A DNA stretch of 64,000 bases from the NCBI GenBank assembly GCA_016709765.1, contig JADJMD010000008.1:186001-250000 (forward strand), in the 5' to 3' direction. This DNA is from Ignavibacteriales bacterium. Lineage in GTDB: Bacteria > Bacteroidota > Ignavibacteria > Ignavibacteriales > Ignavibacteriaceae. The position numbers and the translations under genes are program-made. Each line of letters begins with the position of its first letter. Positions within the stretch are counted from its first letter, which is position 1. Below, one piece after another: positions 29,552-38,708 of this stretch. The notes under the pieces were generated by a model. It did no database searches and had not been told where the DNA came from. It saw only the letters and a program-made list of their open reading frames with translations.

Positions 29552-30766
29552 TTAATCATTTACATTTGTTCCATGGCAATATCCACAGAACCCTAATCCA
29601 GATTGAGATTGTGGTGAAGCACTAGTATGACAATTATAACAAGTTGAGCCGTTATCATTATGCCAATCACCATGTTCATCTTTCATAAATCCAATTGCAT
29701 GTGTTTTTGAATTAGTTCCTTTTATTCCATCTGCATCAAAATGGCAAGTAATACAAGTAGGATCTGCACCATTAACATCATGGCAAGACATACATCGTTC
29801 AATATCTCGTTTCGCTAAAGTAGCATGATCTCCACCGCCCGATCCAACACCAAATGTTTTAAAGGTTGCTTTTAAATGAGAAGCAGGAACAATTCCACCA
29901 AAAGCGAAATCTTCATTGTCGGATTGGTGACATTCCACACAAAAAGTTTCAACCTGATGACAAGTCTGGCATTCAGAAGTTTTTCCTCTTGAATCAATTC
30001 CGTGTGTAAATCTGTAGTTTAATTCATGTACTCGATTTATTGATTGAACTTTAGTTCCATCAACAAAATTGCTTGGATAATAAGGTTGATAGAAATCGTT
30101 TAGAGTATTTGTCTCGGTGATACCAACTGTAGCCACATGGCAATCTTCACAACTTTGATTATCATGACACATCACACAGTTAGCGTTAAATTCTTGAGCT
30201 GCAAATTTATGTGTCTTAGCAAAGCTTACAACCCTATGATCCTGTGGCAGTAGATTTGCCGTAGAAATATGGCAGGATTCACAAGCATTTGAAGCAACTG
30301 TTTTATCATTGTGACAGGTATAACAGGTTGCCATCTGTGGATGAGCACCAGCAGATTGCCAGCTGTAATCAACTTCACCTAATCCTTCATGGCAGGTTTC
30401 GCAATTATTTACTTCGTTAGCTAAATGGATCTTATGATTAAATATTAATCCTTTATCACTTTTAACGAGTGCTTCAAAACTATCCTCATAATGACATGTT
30501 GAACATTCTTGTTCATTATCAACTTCATGACAAGTTGAACAATTATCATGATTTGGGAAAAGTTGATCCTTTAAACTTACACTTTGGCTTACTGCAGAGT
30601 GACATGTTTGACAGTCAGCTAAATCTTTATGAAGTGAATGAGAAAACTTTATTCTACCTTCATTTGAAACAGGCATTTCATCTTTTACAGAACTATTTGC
30701 ACCTATTAATAGAAAAACAATGGTTCCAAAAAAGACAAACAGATATAAAACTTTTAATTTTTGCAT
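29552..30766 (-). CDS. Multihaem c-type cytochrome with 14 CxxCH motifs (MtrA/OmaB-like role)
   Basis: 404 residues with an N-terminal export signal (VLYLFVFFGTIVFLLIGANS) and fourteen CxxCH motifs, with many extra His that can serve as distal ligands: CQTCH, CSTCH, CSTCH, CETCH, CYTCH, CESCH, CVMCH, CEDCH, CQTCH, CVECH, CMSCH, CITCH, CYNCH, CGYCH. There is no visible enzymatic domain, and the cofactor density (one per ~29 residues) is that of a wire-type cytochrome. The gene lies 11 bp downstream of the barrel gene and upstream of a lipoprotein cytochrome, the order expected for porin-cytochrome complexes in which this subunit is threaded through the barrel. The direction of electron flow cannot be told from sequence. 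Confidence 0.9.
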   Translation of the reverse strand: MQKLKVLYLFVFFGTIVFLLIGANSSVKDEMPVSNEGRIKFSHSLHKDLADCQTCHSAVSQSVSLKDQLFPNHDNCSTCHEVDNEQECSTCHYEDSFEALVKSDKGLIFNHKIHLANEVNNCETCHEGLGEVDYSWQSAGAHPQMATCYTCHNDKTVASNACESCHISTANLLPQDHRVVSFAKTHKFAAQEFNANCVMCHDNQSCEDCHVATVGITETNTLNDFYQPYYPSNFVDGTKVQSINRVHELNYRFTHGIDSRGKTSECQTCHQVETFCVECHQSDNEDFAFGGIVPASHLKATFKTFGVGSGGGDHATLAKRDIERCMSCHDVNGADPTCITCHFDADGIKGTNSKTHAIGFMKDEHGDWHNDNGSTCYNCHTSASPQSQSGLGFCGYCHGTNVND

Positions 30767-30776
30767 AGTTGGAATA

Positions 30777-32041
30777 TTAAATGTTTAAGTTAAACCAGTA
30801 ATTAAGTTTGAAGAACAATCTAAGATCATTCTTATAAATTTTATTATCCATGTACTGACCTTGTAAATCGAATGAAAGTACACGGAACGGGCGAATATTT
30901 GCTCCAACCATCAACGATGTAATATTATTTGCTTCATCATCTGGATTAAGTTTATAATTAGTAAATGATAATCCTACAGTTGGTGTAAATAATCCTTCAA
31001 AAAATGTATAACCTGAATAAAGGGAAACAGCATCTAACTCTCCGGCATATCCAAATGTTTTTCTATAATTAATGCTGCCATAAGTTGTAGATAATCCAAC
31101 TCCTAATCTTTGAGAATTCTCATCCTTATACTGAACATTGCCGAATTTTCCGATTACAGTAAACATGGAATTGATCTTATAATCCGCACCAATTTCGATT
31201 TCGTGTGTGTTGCCGTAATCAAAGACTGCAAAGATTGAGTTATATCTTATTTTTGGCTGACGATAATTGTAGTAAAGGTTTATTCCTAATCTATCAACAG
31301 CTTCAGTACGAGCATCAAATTCAACTTTGGAAAGTTGATTAAAATTCAAATCATAATCACCACGAGTAAAAATGGAAACTAATCCTTTTTGATTAAAATT
31401 AATTTCACCAGTAACAAATTCGTATTGATTTGATTTATTCTCAATTTCAACTTCAACAAGATTGAGTTCAGGATTCAAACGATTTGCAGTATACTTTTGT
31501 GGTTGAAAGTTCTTGTTTACATAACCAATTCCTACTTGAAAATTAGGAATAACGGTAGTTGTAAATTTTCCACCATAAAGAAAATTCTCTCCAAAATTTT
31601 CAATCAACTCAAATTTTTGGTAAGCCGGAACATTTCCACCAAAATAAGCATTAAATTTGTAGTCAGATTTCTTAAGTGTAAGCGATGCACCATCATAAAC
31701 ACCGCCGGCAATACTGTTAATAATAGGCTGCCTTCCTAAACGGATTGTAGCAATATCCATTAAGTCTCTGGCTTCAAGATAAAGGTTATAAAATCTTAAT
31801 CTCGGATCAGAATCATTCTTGCTCATCACATCTGTTTCAAAATTTAGATATGATCTAACAGAAACTTTTCCATAGTTAAGATTAAGATTTAACATTTCAT
31901 AAGCTCTTAAATACTGTTCAGATGAATTAACTGAATCATATCTTTCAAAAGTATAAACAGAACTTGAGAGACGACCATTAATATTTTGAACGGAGATGAA
32001 TGTTGTGGCTCCTAAAAAGAGCAAGAGTATAATTTTTTCAT
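30777..32041 (-). CDS. Outer-membrane beta-barrel porin of the cytochrome cluster
   Basis: The start at 32041 restores a signal peptide: with seven As instead of the six seen (plus-strand T run 32033-32038) the protein begins MKKIILLLLFLGATTFISVQ; as sequenced the first stop comes after nine codons. The mature ~400 residues are alternating amphipathic strands with aromatic girdles (NLNLNYGKVSVRSYLNFETD, YNLYLEARDLMDIATIRLGR, FGYAGELDAVSLYSGYTFFE), ending FFKLNYWFNLNI, a typical last barrel strand. No TonB plug is present. It occupies the MtrB/OmbB position between cytochromes and so probably sheaths the 14-haem protein. Function is inferred from context, not from a family match. Confidence 0.8.
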
Positions 32042-32073
32042 CGATTTTCTTGCAATATTATTCTATAAATAAA

Positions 32074-32619
32074 TTATTTTTTTGATTCAGGAATATTGTG
32101 TTTAATTTTTTGCCAGGCTTCATCAACATTTAGATCAACAAAAGTTGGACTTTCTACGTTATGGCAACCTGTGCAAAAATCTTCAAGCTTGTCATGCATA
32201 ATTAAACCGTTCTTTATAGCTAAATCTTTGTCTTTCATAACTTTCATGTCTTTGTAAGCAGAACCAGGTCCATGACAGGTTTCACACTGAACACCATCTT
32301 CAACTTTAAATTTCTTACCTAACATAGAAGCATCTAAATTGTAGCCTGTAACGTGGCATTTCAAACATTCAGGTGTTTCTGAAGCTGGAGTTTTGAATCC
32401 TTTTTCTGCTGCAATCTGGTTTGCTTTTTCGGTTTTTAGGGTTTCAAATGCTTTGGAGTGTTTACTATTTTGCCAGATTGATTGTTGGCTTCCCTGTTTT
32501 TCAGTTTTGTGACACATAGCGCATCCATCAACCCCAATATAAGTGTAACCATTTTGTGCATTCATAAATACGAATGGAGTCAAGATTACGCTCATAACGA
32601 TGATAATAAAGTATTTCAT
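32074..32619 (-). CDS. Tetrahaem cytochrome c (cytochrome c554-like)
   Basis: The ATG at 32619 has an excellent AGGAGGT five bases upstream and begins a signal peptide (YFIIIVMSVILTPFVFMNAQ). The 181-residue product holds four CxxCH motifs (CAMCH, CLKCH, CETCH, CTGCH) and the family sequence YIGVDGCAMCHKTE, SIWQNSKHSKAFETL, and ECLKCHVTGYN. These are seen in c554/multihaem electron-transfer proteins of the periplasm. It is the first gene of the four-gene cytochrome operon and could carry electrons from the inner membrane to the outer-membrane conduit. Confidence 0.88.
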   Translation of the reverse strand: MKYFIIIVMSVILTPFVFMNAQNGYTYIGVDGCAMCHKTEKQGSQQSIWQNSKHSKAFETLKTEKANQIAAEKGFKTPASETPECLKCHVTGYNLDASMLGKKFKVEDGVQCETCHGPGSAYKDMKVMKDKDLAIKNGLIMHDKLEDFCTGCHNVESPTFVDLNVDEAWQKIKHNIPESKK

Positions 32620-33096
32620 AATACCTCCTGAAGATAAGTGGTTAATAAAATTCAAATGCAATATTCAAAGATTTATTGATAAAGGCAACTAAAAATAGCG
32701 TTAATTATTGTACAACGAAGCATAGTTGTTTGCTTTTATCCAATTACAAACTAATCCAATTTAGATACCAATAAAATGATTGATATTTTTAGTATAAGAC
32801 ATTTAAATTTCTTTATTTTGAAAATATCAATCAACATTCTCCCAATACTGATAATTGTTCTGATCAAAAATTACAAAAAGATTAATATGTTCGCCACATC
32901 TTCTCCGATAACGACGTTAATTTAAGAAATGAAGTTTTTTTCTTATGTTTGTACCGTATTAAAAATATCTTTACAGATAATTTTGCTACCTGATAAACTA
33001 CAGTGATTTACTTCCTTGTTATCATTAGAAACAATCAGAACAAAACAATGGTATTTCTGTTTTTTCAAATCAAAGAAAAGAATTAAAGATTAATTT
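32620..33096. other. Divergent intergenic region
   Basis: About 480 AT-rich bases between the minus-strand cytochrome operon and the plus-strand SET gene, which must hold both promoters. On the plus strand TATGTTTG (32944-32951) fits the Bacteroidota -7 form TAnnTTTG, but no TTTG is found at the proper -33 spacing. No gene or stable hairpin was seen. Confidence 0.5.
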
Positions 33097-33507
33097 ATGA
33101 CAATTGATAATCTACTAGTACAAGACTCATCGGTGCATGGTTTAGGCTTATTTTCTGCTGTGAATCATAAAGAAGGACAAGTAATCACTATTATTAGCGG
33201 AGAGCTAATTAATGGTGATGAGTGTGAAAGAAGAGAGGAAGAAGGAAATGTTTACATCTTTTATAAAGATGAAGATGAATACATTGATGCCTCAAAGCAT
33301 TCACAACTAAGATATTTAAATCATTCGTGTGATTATAATTGTGATATTGATGAAGACGAAAATGGCAATTTAATACTATTTGCTACTACAGATATACACT
33401 CCGGGGACGAATTAACTATCGATTATGGATACGAAGAAATTTATGACTATTGTTCTTGTAACGAATGCGGCAATAAGTCAGATTTGGTTACAATAGATAT
33501 TAGTTAA
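33097..33507 (+). CDS. SET-domain protein (putative protein-lysine methyltransferase)
   Basis: A compact 136-residue SET domain. Visible: the N-terminal SSVHGLGLFSAVNHKEGQVI (like the GxGxF/A start that contacts S-adenosylmethionine), the signature LRYLNHSCDYNC with the NHSC motif, DELTIDYGYEEIYD with the catalytic-site Tyr, and a CSCNEC post-SET-like cysteine cluster. The protein has nothing outside the SET core. Bacterial SET proteins methylate lysines in ribosomal or DNA-associated proteins, but no target can be named. No good ribosome site precedes the ATG, as is common in this phylum. The 3' end overlaps the convergent clpS by 4 bp. Confidence 0.85.
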   Translation: MTIDNLLVQDSSVHGLGLFSAVNHKEGQVITIISGELINGDECERREEEGNVYIFYKDEDEYIDASKHSQLRYLNHSCDYNCDIDEDENGNLILFATTDIHSGDELTIDYGYEEIYDYCSCNECGNKSDLVTIDIS

Positions 33508-33794
33508 GTTAAAATTTGAGTGTGCAAGGCTATTTCTTCTAAAACAGAAGAAACTTGTAGACATTTGCTCATAGATCCAGAAAAAACAATTGCTTTACCT
33601 TTAACATGAACTTCAAAAGCAAAACCACGGGCTTGTTCAAAACTGCATTTTGTTGCTATGATCAATTGAGAAATAACTTCTTCAAATGTATGCCAATCAT
33701 CGTTAAATAAAAGTACTCTCGAAGAAAGATCAACATGCGAAGTTTCTTCAGTAGTTATTTCAATCTGTTTGGTTTCATCTGGTTTTAATTCCAT
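33504..33794 (-). CDS. clpS: ATP-dependent Clp protease adaptor ClpS
   Basis: 96 residues. The core ClpS signature is present: VLLFNDDWHTFEEVISQLIIA for the N-degron pocket, CSFEQARGFAFEVHVKGKAIVFSG for the Clp-contact helix, and the C-terminal LQVSSVLEEIALHTQI. ClpS delivers N-end-rule substrates to ClpA or ClpC in the cytoplasm. No clpA lies next to it. It faces the SET gene tail to tail with a 4-base overlap. The usual Asp-Asp and His of the pocket (DDWHT) are retained, so it should be functional. Confidence 0.92.
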   Translation of the reverse strand: MELKPDETKQIEITTEETSHVDLSSRVLLFNDDWHTFEEVISQLIIATKCSFEQARGFAFEVHVKGKAIVFSGSMSKCLQVSSVLEEIALHTQILT

Positions 33795-33920
33795 AGTTAA
33801 AAAATACTTATTTGATTTTTTTTATAAAAGCTTGAAATAAAATATAGATTACATCACAAGAAAGTCCTAATAAAAATAATAAACGCATCTTATAATTGAT
33901 TTTAGAGGACCGTCTCTTTA

Positions 33921-33959
33921 TATTTTTGTATTAAAAACTAAGAACTTTACGGAGGTTAA
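33921..33959 (+). promoter_or_regulatory. Candidate -7 element and ribosome site for etfB
   Basis: TATTTTTG (33921-33928) fits the TAnnTTTG -7 consensus of Bacteroidota promoters, with a TTG at 33896 at a slightly long spacing (22 instead of ~19). A clear ribosome site GGAGGT lies at 33951-33956, four bases before the ATG. The promoter assignment is weak; the ribosome site is firm. Confidence 0.35.
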
Positions 33960-34710
33960 ATGAAAATAGCAGTATGTGTTAGTCATGTACCAGACACTGC
34001 TACACGAATAAAAATCGGAGCGGATAGAAAAGCTATTGATGCTACCGGTGTTACCTATATCATCAATCCTTATGATGAATTTGCAGTTGAAGAGGCACTT
34101 AAAACTAAAGAAAAATTGGCGGCGATTCTATAGTTTATGCAATCAGCGTTGGTGGTGATGCTAATAAAGATTCAATCCGCAAAGCACTTGCAATGGGTGT
34201 TGATGAAGGCGTTTTATTAAAAGATGATTCACAAAAAGATTCTTTTGGAATTGCACACGCACTCGCAAATGAGATTAAATCACTTGGATGTGAAATTGCG
34301 TTTTTGGAAAACAATCAGTTGACTTTGATAATTCGATAACCGGGCAGGTAACAGCAGAATTACTGGGTTACAATTGTGTTCCTGTTGTTGTTGATTTTAA
34401 ATTAGATGGTTCCAAAATTACTGCCGAACGAGAAATTGAAGGTGGAAGAGAAGTTGTGGAAACAGAATTGCCTGCAATTATCACCACGCAAAAAGGATTA
34501 AATGAACCAAGATATGCTTCGTTAAAAGGAATTATGGCTTCAAAGAAAAAAACTATCGCAGAAAAACCTGCGGCACAATCTCCAAACTATTCACAAATTC
34601 TTGATATGAATCTACCTGCTTCAAAACAGCCGGGTAGAATTTTGGGAACTGATAGCAGCGCAGTGGCAGAGTTAGTTAAATTATTAAGAGAAGAAGCAAA
34701 GGTTATATAG
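33960..34710 (+). CDS. etfB: Electron transfer flavoprotein beta subunit (two frameshifts)
   Basis: Starting at ATG 33960, the protein reads MKIAVCVSHVPDTATRIKIG with the INPYDEFAVEEALK motif, as in EtfB. It then breaks twice: at 34118-34119, GG where GGG gives KLGGDSIVYAISVGGD, and at 34301-34305, five Ts where six give EIAFFGKQSVDFDNSITGQV. With both restored a full 250-residue protein results, ending in LLREEAKVI. EtfAB carries two electrons from acyl-CoA and other dehydrogenases to the quinone pool or acts in bifurcation. It is followed at 9 bp by etfA. An active gene with two sequencing errors is the best explanation. Confidence 0.88.
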
Positions 34711-34718
34711 GTAAAATT

Positions 34719-35687
34719 ATGGCAAATAAAATTTTAGCAATCCTAGAGCAAAGAGAAGGTTTTTTAAAAAAAATTTCTTTTGAAGCAGCAAGTGTCGCAT
34801 CAAAAATGGCTAAAGAATTGAATCTGGAAGTTGAAGCGGTTGCTGTTGGGAATGAAATAAATAATCTTAATGAGATATTTAAATATGGAATCTCAAAAGT
34901 AGTTCTTCTAAAAAATTCTGAGTTTAGAAATTATACTTCAAGCGGATACACAGAAGCAATCAGCAACTACGCAAAAGAAGTTGGCGCAGTTTGTTTGATA
35001 GTTGGAAATACTGCACTTGGGAATGACCTTGCACCAAGATTGGCTGTTAAACTCAATTCAGGATGTATAGTTGATTGTGTTTCTCTTGATGTAGAATCCG
35101 GAGAGATTATTGCAACTCGTCCAATTTATGCTGGAAAAGCTTTTTCAAAAGTAAAATTGTCGTCTGATGTAAAAGTATTTACTCTCAGACCAAATGTATT
35201 TAAAACTGAAGTATCTGAAGATGTAAATGCAGCTATCGAAACAAAAGAGATTAGTTCTCCAAACCTTAAATCTAAAGTTGTTTCATTTAAAAAATCCGAA
35301 GGCAAATTAGATGTTGCCGAAGCTGATATAATTGTTTCAGGCGGAAGAGGAATGAAGGGACCAGAGAATTTTAATCTTATCGAATCACTAGCAGATTCAC
35401 TAGGTGCTGCAGTTGGTGCTTCTCGTGCGGTTGTAGATGCAGGTTGGCGACCTCACAGAGAACAAGTTGGTCAGACAGGAAAAACTGTCTCCCCTTCTCT
35501 TTATTTCGCTTGTGGAATTTCAGGAGCAATCCAGCATCTTGCCGGAATGTCAACGTCAAAATATATTGTGGCAATCAATAAGGATAAAGACGCTCCAATT
35601 TTTAGTGTTGCAGATTATGGCATTGCAGGTGATGTTTTCGAAATTTTACCAGTTCTTACTGAAGAGATAAAAAAAATTCGTTCATAA
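34719..35687 (+). CDS. etfA: Electron transfer flavoprotein alpha subunit
   Basis: 322 residues, normal length. N-terminal ETF fold (VEAVAVGNEINNL, VCLIVGNTALGNDLAPRLAV), and the C-terminal FAD-binding domain: IIVSGGRGMKGPENFNLIES, GAAVGASRAVVDAGW, QVGQTGKTVSPSLYFACGIS, HLAGMSTSKYIVAINKDKDA. The FAD-contacting residues in these motifs are all retained. It shares the operon with etfB and probably with the nuclease gene 16 bp downstream. The two subunits make the soluble alpha-beta dimer in the cytoplasm. Confidence 0.95.
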   Translation: MANKILAILEQREGFLKKISFEAASVASKMAKELNLEVEAVAVGNEINNLNEIFKYGISKVVLLKNSEFRNYTSSGYTEAISNYAKEVGAVCLIVGNTALGNDLAPRLAVKLNSGCIVDCVSLDVESGEIIATRPIYAGKAFSKVKLSSDVKVFTLRPNVFKTEVSEDVNAAIETKEISSPNLKSKVVSFKKSEGKLDVAEADIIVSGGRGMKGPENFNLIESLADSLGAAVGASRAVVDAGWRPHREQVGQTGKTVSPSLYFACGISGAIQHLAGMSTSKYIVAINKDKDAPIFSVADYGIAGDVFEILPVLTEEIKKIRS

Positions 35688-35703
35688 TTTTTAGGCAGAG
35701 TAA

Positions 35704-36291
35704 TTGAATAAAATTCAGTGTGAAATTTTAGGATTGTCAACCAATCCATCGACGGGTGGGGCTTATGCAATTTTATTAAAAGAAATTGAAGGCTCACGAA
35801 GATTACCAATTATCATTGGGGCATTTGAAGCACAAGCTATTGCTCTTGAGATGGAAGGAATTAAACCACCGAGACCATTAACTCACGATTTATTAAAAAC
35901 TCTGGTTGATAATCTTGGAGCAAATGTCATTGAAATAGTAGTGAATGAATTAAAAGAAAATACTTTTTACGCAAAGATTGTTTTAGAGTCTTCAGGATTA
36001 ACTAACGAAATTGATGCACGGCCAAGTGATGCAATCGCATTGGCTGTGCGTACTTTTGCCCCTATTTATGTAAATGAATTGGTAATGAGTTCAGCTGCAT
36101 TTATCCCTTCTGATGAAAGTGATATTCCAGGTATTGTAAATAGTGATTTTGAATCTGATAAAAAGCCACTATCAAAAGAAGCACAGCTTGCCGCATTGCA
36201 AAATAAATTAAGAGAGGCTTTGGAAAGTGAAGAGTTTGAGCGAGCAGCAAAACTTAGAGACGATATTAAACGATTATCACAGAATAATTAG
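35704..36291 (+). CDS. Bifunctional nuclease family protein with C-terminal UVR motif
   Basis: 195 residues. Residues 1-130 are the BFN/DUF151 domain (EILGLSTNPSTGGAYAILLK, LPIIIGAFEAQAIALEMEG, RPLTHDLLKTLVDNLGA, EIDARPSDAIALAVR). The last ~35 residues form a UvrB/UvrC-type helical motif (LREALESEEFERAAKLRDDI). The start is a TTG at 35704; a stop codon is directly upstream in frame, and no ATG is available, so TTG initiation is forced. BFN proteins cleave RNA and DNA in plants or act in stress in bacteria; the UVR fusion is a known arrangement in this phylum. It is convergent with and overlaps the next gene by 4 bases. Confidence 0.88.
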   Translation: MNKIQCEILGLSTNPSTGGAYAILLKEIEGSRRLPIIIGAFEAQAIALEMEGIKPPRPLTHDLLKTLVDNLGANVIEIVVNELKENTFYAKIVLESSGLTNEIDARPSDAIALAVRTFAPIYVNELVMSSAAFIPSDESDIPGIVNSDFESDKKPLSKEAQLAALQNKLREALESEEFERAAKLRDDIKRLSQNN

Positions 36292-37763
36292 TTAAAAACC
36301 TGTTTGCCAATTTCACATTCCATACATTTATTTTTAATGCAGTAATTTCTAAATAGATCAATCATTCCTTGATAATAAACACTTCGGAATTTTTCATTCT
36401 TTAATCCAAGCGTATCATTAATTTTATCAACGAGATGATTACCCTCTTTTTGATAATAATTTATGTACAAATCCAAAACTTTTTGGGAATGTTCTTTACT
36501 CCCTTGTATTTCAAAATAAACCGAAAATATTGGAAGGATAATATTAATAATAATCTCATCAGCCCTACCGAGTCCGATAAAATAATTTAATTTAGTTTTT
36601 GTTTCTTTATTAAAATTGTAATGGCCCGCCCAATAACCTTCACCTTTTATAATTATTTCATTTCTAAGTTTTGTAATTAGTTTACTAACTTCGTTATGCT
36701 CTTTAAACAAATTTATCATTCGGATGACTTGTTCATGAATAATTATCTTTTCAAGAAGTCGAGCTCCAGCAGCAATTCTAATAGTTGGAAAATTTTGAGG
36801 ACGCATTTTAAAAAAGTTCCAGTCGTTTTTATTAATTAAGCCGGAATCATAACTATTCTTCATAGTAGACCATAAATCAAAGCTGTTTCTTATGTATTCT
36901 GAAGTTTCTTCATTCGGAATATCAACCACATCGGGGAACAATCCGCTAACATGAAAAAGAACACTTTCAATCTTTTCTCTGGATAGATCAGTAACTGATT
37001 TAAAGAATTTAATATCAACTGCTCTGCTTAACTTTAACATAACCTCTTTGTTTTTAGAATAACCAAGTGCTTCAAACAATTGTTCATAATAAAGCTGCTG
37101 CCATAATCCTAAATGTTCAAAATCATTTTGGGTGAATTCTCGAGAAGATATTTCTTTATGAAAATCGTGATAAACTTTTGGTTCTTTAATCTGTAGTTGA
37201 TCCAAAACAACTAATTCTTTAAGGCGCTCAATATTTTTTTCACACTTTTTTCTAAATCTTAGTAATCCAAGATTTTTCAAATAATTTAATTTAACCTTTC
37301 GTTCAATGGTGTGATTTAACTGAGAGCATGGCATCTTGATTTCATCATCAGATTGGATTTCTTTTAAATCCTTTTCAATATTTTGTTTTATCGAAGATGA
37401 TAAATATCGCTCTAAGGAAAGTGTGGGAACTTTTCTGCCGCTTTGGGTTATAACAAATGGATATGATGAATCGTTAGAGAGAACAGTATGCAGAATTACT
37501 TTATTATATCTTTGATTTAAATTGTGTCCGTGGGCTTTCCAATCGGAGTGTAATGTGTCTATCTCAACATCGCCAGTAAAAGTTAGGTTTCCAATTTTAA
37601 TTCGGGCATGCCTGTAATCCGGGCCAGCTTCATCATTATTTCTAACTCCACAATCAATTACTTCAATTAATAATCCATCGGCAGTAGTAAGGGAAGAATC
37701 AATTCGCCGTTCTTCCCATATTTTGTAAATAAGTTCTTCTGGAATTTTAGGATTGTTTTTCAA
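36288..37763 (-). CDS. DUF2851 family protein
   Basis: 491 residues, cytoplasmic with no signal peptide. The N-terminal pattern (IPEELIYKIWEERRI, IEVIDCGVRNNDEAGPDYRHARIKIGN) and GDVEIDTLHSDWKAHGHNLNQRYNKVILHTV are the recognisable DUF2851 core, with several conserved Asp/His that suggest a metal site. The C-terminal end has a CxxC-like NKCMECEIGKQ. This family is common in the Bacteroidota with unknown function. It is convergent to the nuclease gene. Confidence 0.8.
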   Translation of the reverse strand: MKNNPKIPEELIYKIWEERRIDSSLTTADGLLIEVIDCGVRNNDEAGPDYRHARIKIGNLTFTGDVEIDTLHSDWKAHGHNLNQRYNKVILHTVLSNDSSYPFVITQSGRKVPTLSLERYLSSSIKQNIEKDLKEIQSDDEIKMPCSQLNHTIERKVKLNYLKNLGLLRFRKKCEKNIERLKELVVLDQLQIKEPKVYHDFHKEISSREFTQNDFEHLGLWQQLYYEQLFEALGYSKNKEVMLKLSRAVDIKFFKSVTDLSREKIESVLFHVSGLFPDVVDIPNEETSEYIRNSFDLWSTMKNSYDSGLINKNDWNFFKMRPQNFPTIRIAAGARLLEKIIIHEQVIRMINLFKEHNEVSKLITKLRNEIIIKGEGYWAGHYNFNKETKTKLNYFIGLGRADEIIINIILPIFSVYFEIQGSKEHSQKVLDLYINYYQKEGNHLVDKINDTLGLKNEKFRSVYYQGMIDLFRNYCIKNKCMECEIGKQVFN

Positions 37764-37896
37764 TATCTACCCTGAATAGAATTTTACAATATTAAAAGTA
37801 CTTTTGCTTTTACTGTTTCAAATGTATTACTTTTTTAGGCTTAACTAAAGAGAAATATTTAGTAGCAATTATATATTAAATACAGAGGGAAATAAT
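37764..37896. other. Short intergenic gap
   Basis: 133 AT-rich bases between the DUF2851 gene and pyrF, both on the minus strand. It would be the promoter region of the DUF2851 gene. No hairpin or motif was recognised. Confidence 0.5.
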
Positions 37897-38700
37897 CTAA
37901 TCAGTTCTGCTTAAACTGTTAAGATAATTTATTTCATTTAGAGCAGCTTCTGCAAAATCTTCACCTGAACTTTTGTATATGATACCCCTACTAACATTTA
38001 CTAAATAATTTTTTCGATTTGAGGAATTAAAAACACTATTAACCTCTCCCAAACTACCACCCTGAGCACCAACACCTGGCAACAGAACCGATAAATCTCC
38101 AAAATTATTTATGTTAGATTTTAATTCCTCAATTTTTGTAGCACCAAAAACAATTCCACAATTATTCTTTTTATTCCATTCTTTTACATTGTGTAAAACT
38201 TCTTGATACAAGAATTTTCCGTCTTTTAATTCCAATTTTTCAAAATCATTTGCACCTTGATTGGATGTTAGTACCAAAACATAATTCATTTTATCCGTAA
38301 ACTCTAAAAAAGGTTGCAAAGAATCTTTCCCCATGTATGGATGCAAAGTAACCGCATCAAATCTAAAATGCTCGTAAATTGATTTAGCATACATTTCAGA
38401 AGTGTTTCCAATATCACCGCGTTTAGCATCTGCTATGGATAAAATATTATGTGGAATTAATTCTACAGTTCGTTCAAGTTCATTTATTCCATCCGAACCT
38501 GCCTGCTCGTAAAATGCAAAATTTATTTTATATGCAGCCGCATAATCTTTGGTGGCTTCAATTATAGATTTATTAAACTTAAGAACACCATCCTGGTCAT
38601 CTTTAAGAAATGATGGGATTTTATTTTTATCTGTATCCAATCCAACACAAATAAATTTGCCCTCATCATTTTTTTTTATAATTTTTTCTTGTGATGTCAT
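37897..38700 (-). CDS. pyrF: Orotidine 5'-phosphate decarboxylase
   Basis: 267 residues, the type-2 length (~270). The signature ILSIADAKRGDIGNTSEMYA carries the catalytic DxKRxD, and FDAVTLHPYMGKDSL and VLLPGVGAQGGSLGEV (phosphate-binding loop) follow. The enzyme makes UMP from OMP in de novo pyrimidine synthesis, as a cytoplasmic dimer. It lies 8 bp downstream of rodA on the same strand and may be cotranscribed with the cell-shape operon. Confidence 0.93.
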   Translation of the reverse strand: MTSQEKIIKKNDEGKFICVGLDTDKNKIPSFLKDDQDGVLKFNKSIIEATKDYAAAYKINFAFYEQAGSDGINELERTVELIPHNILSIADAKRGDIGNTSEMYAKSIYEHFRFDAVTLHPYMGKDSLQPFLEFTDKMNYVLVLTSNQGANDFEKLELKDGKFLYQEVLHNVKEWNKKNNCGIVFGATKIEELKSNINNFGDLSVLLPGVGAQGGSLGEVNSVFNSSNRKNYLVNVSRGIIYKSSGEDFAEAALNEINYLNSLSRTD

Positions 38701-38708
38701 AATTATTT

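Noticed and set aside
21148..32930. Shared ACGACGTTAATTT near 21.15 kb and 32.91 kb
   Set aside because: Only 12-13 bases long in AT-rich context, with no conserved position relative to genes; likely chance.
34456..34710. Independent 84-residue gene at the etfB 3' end
   Set aside because: It is the C-terminal third of EtfB after two one-base shifts; the sequence upstream continues the same family.
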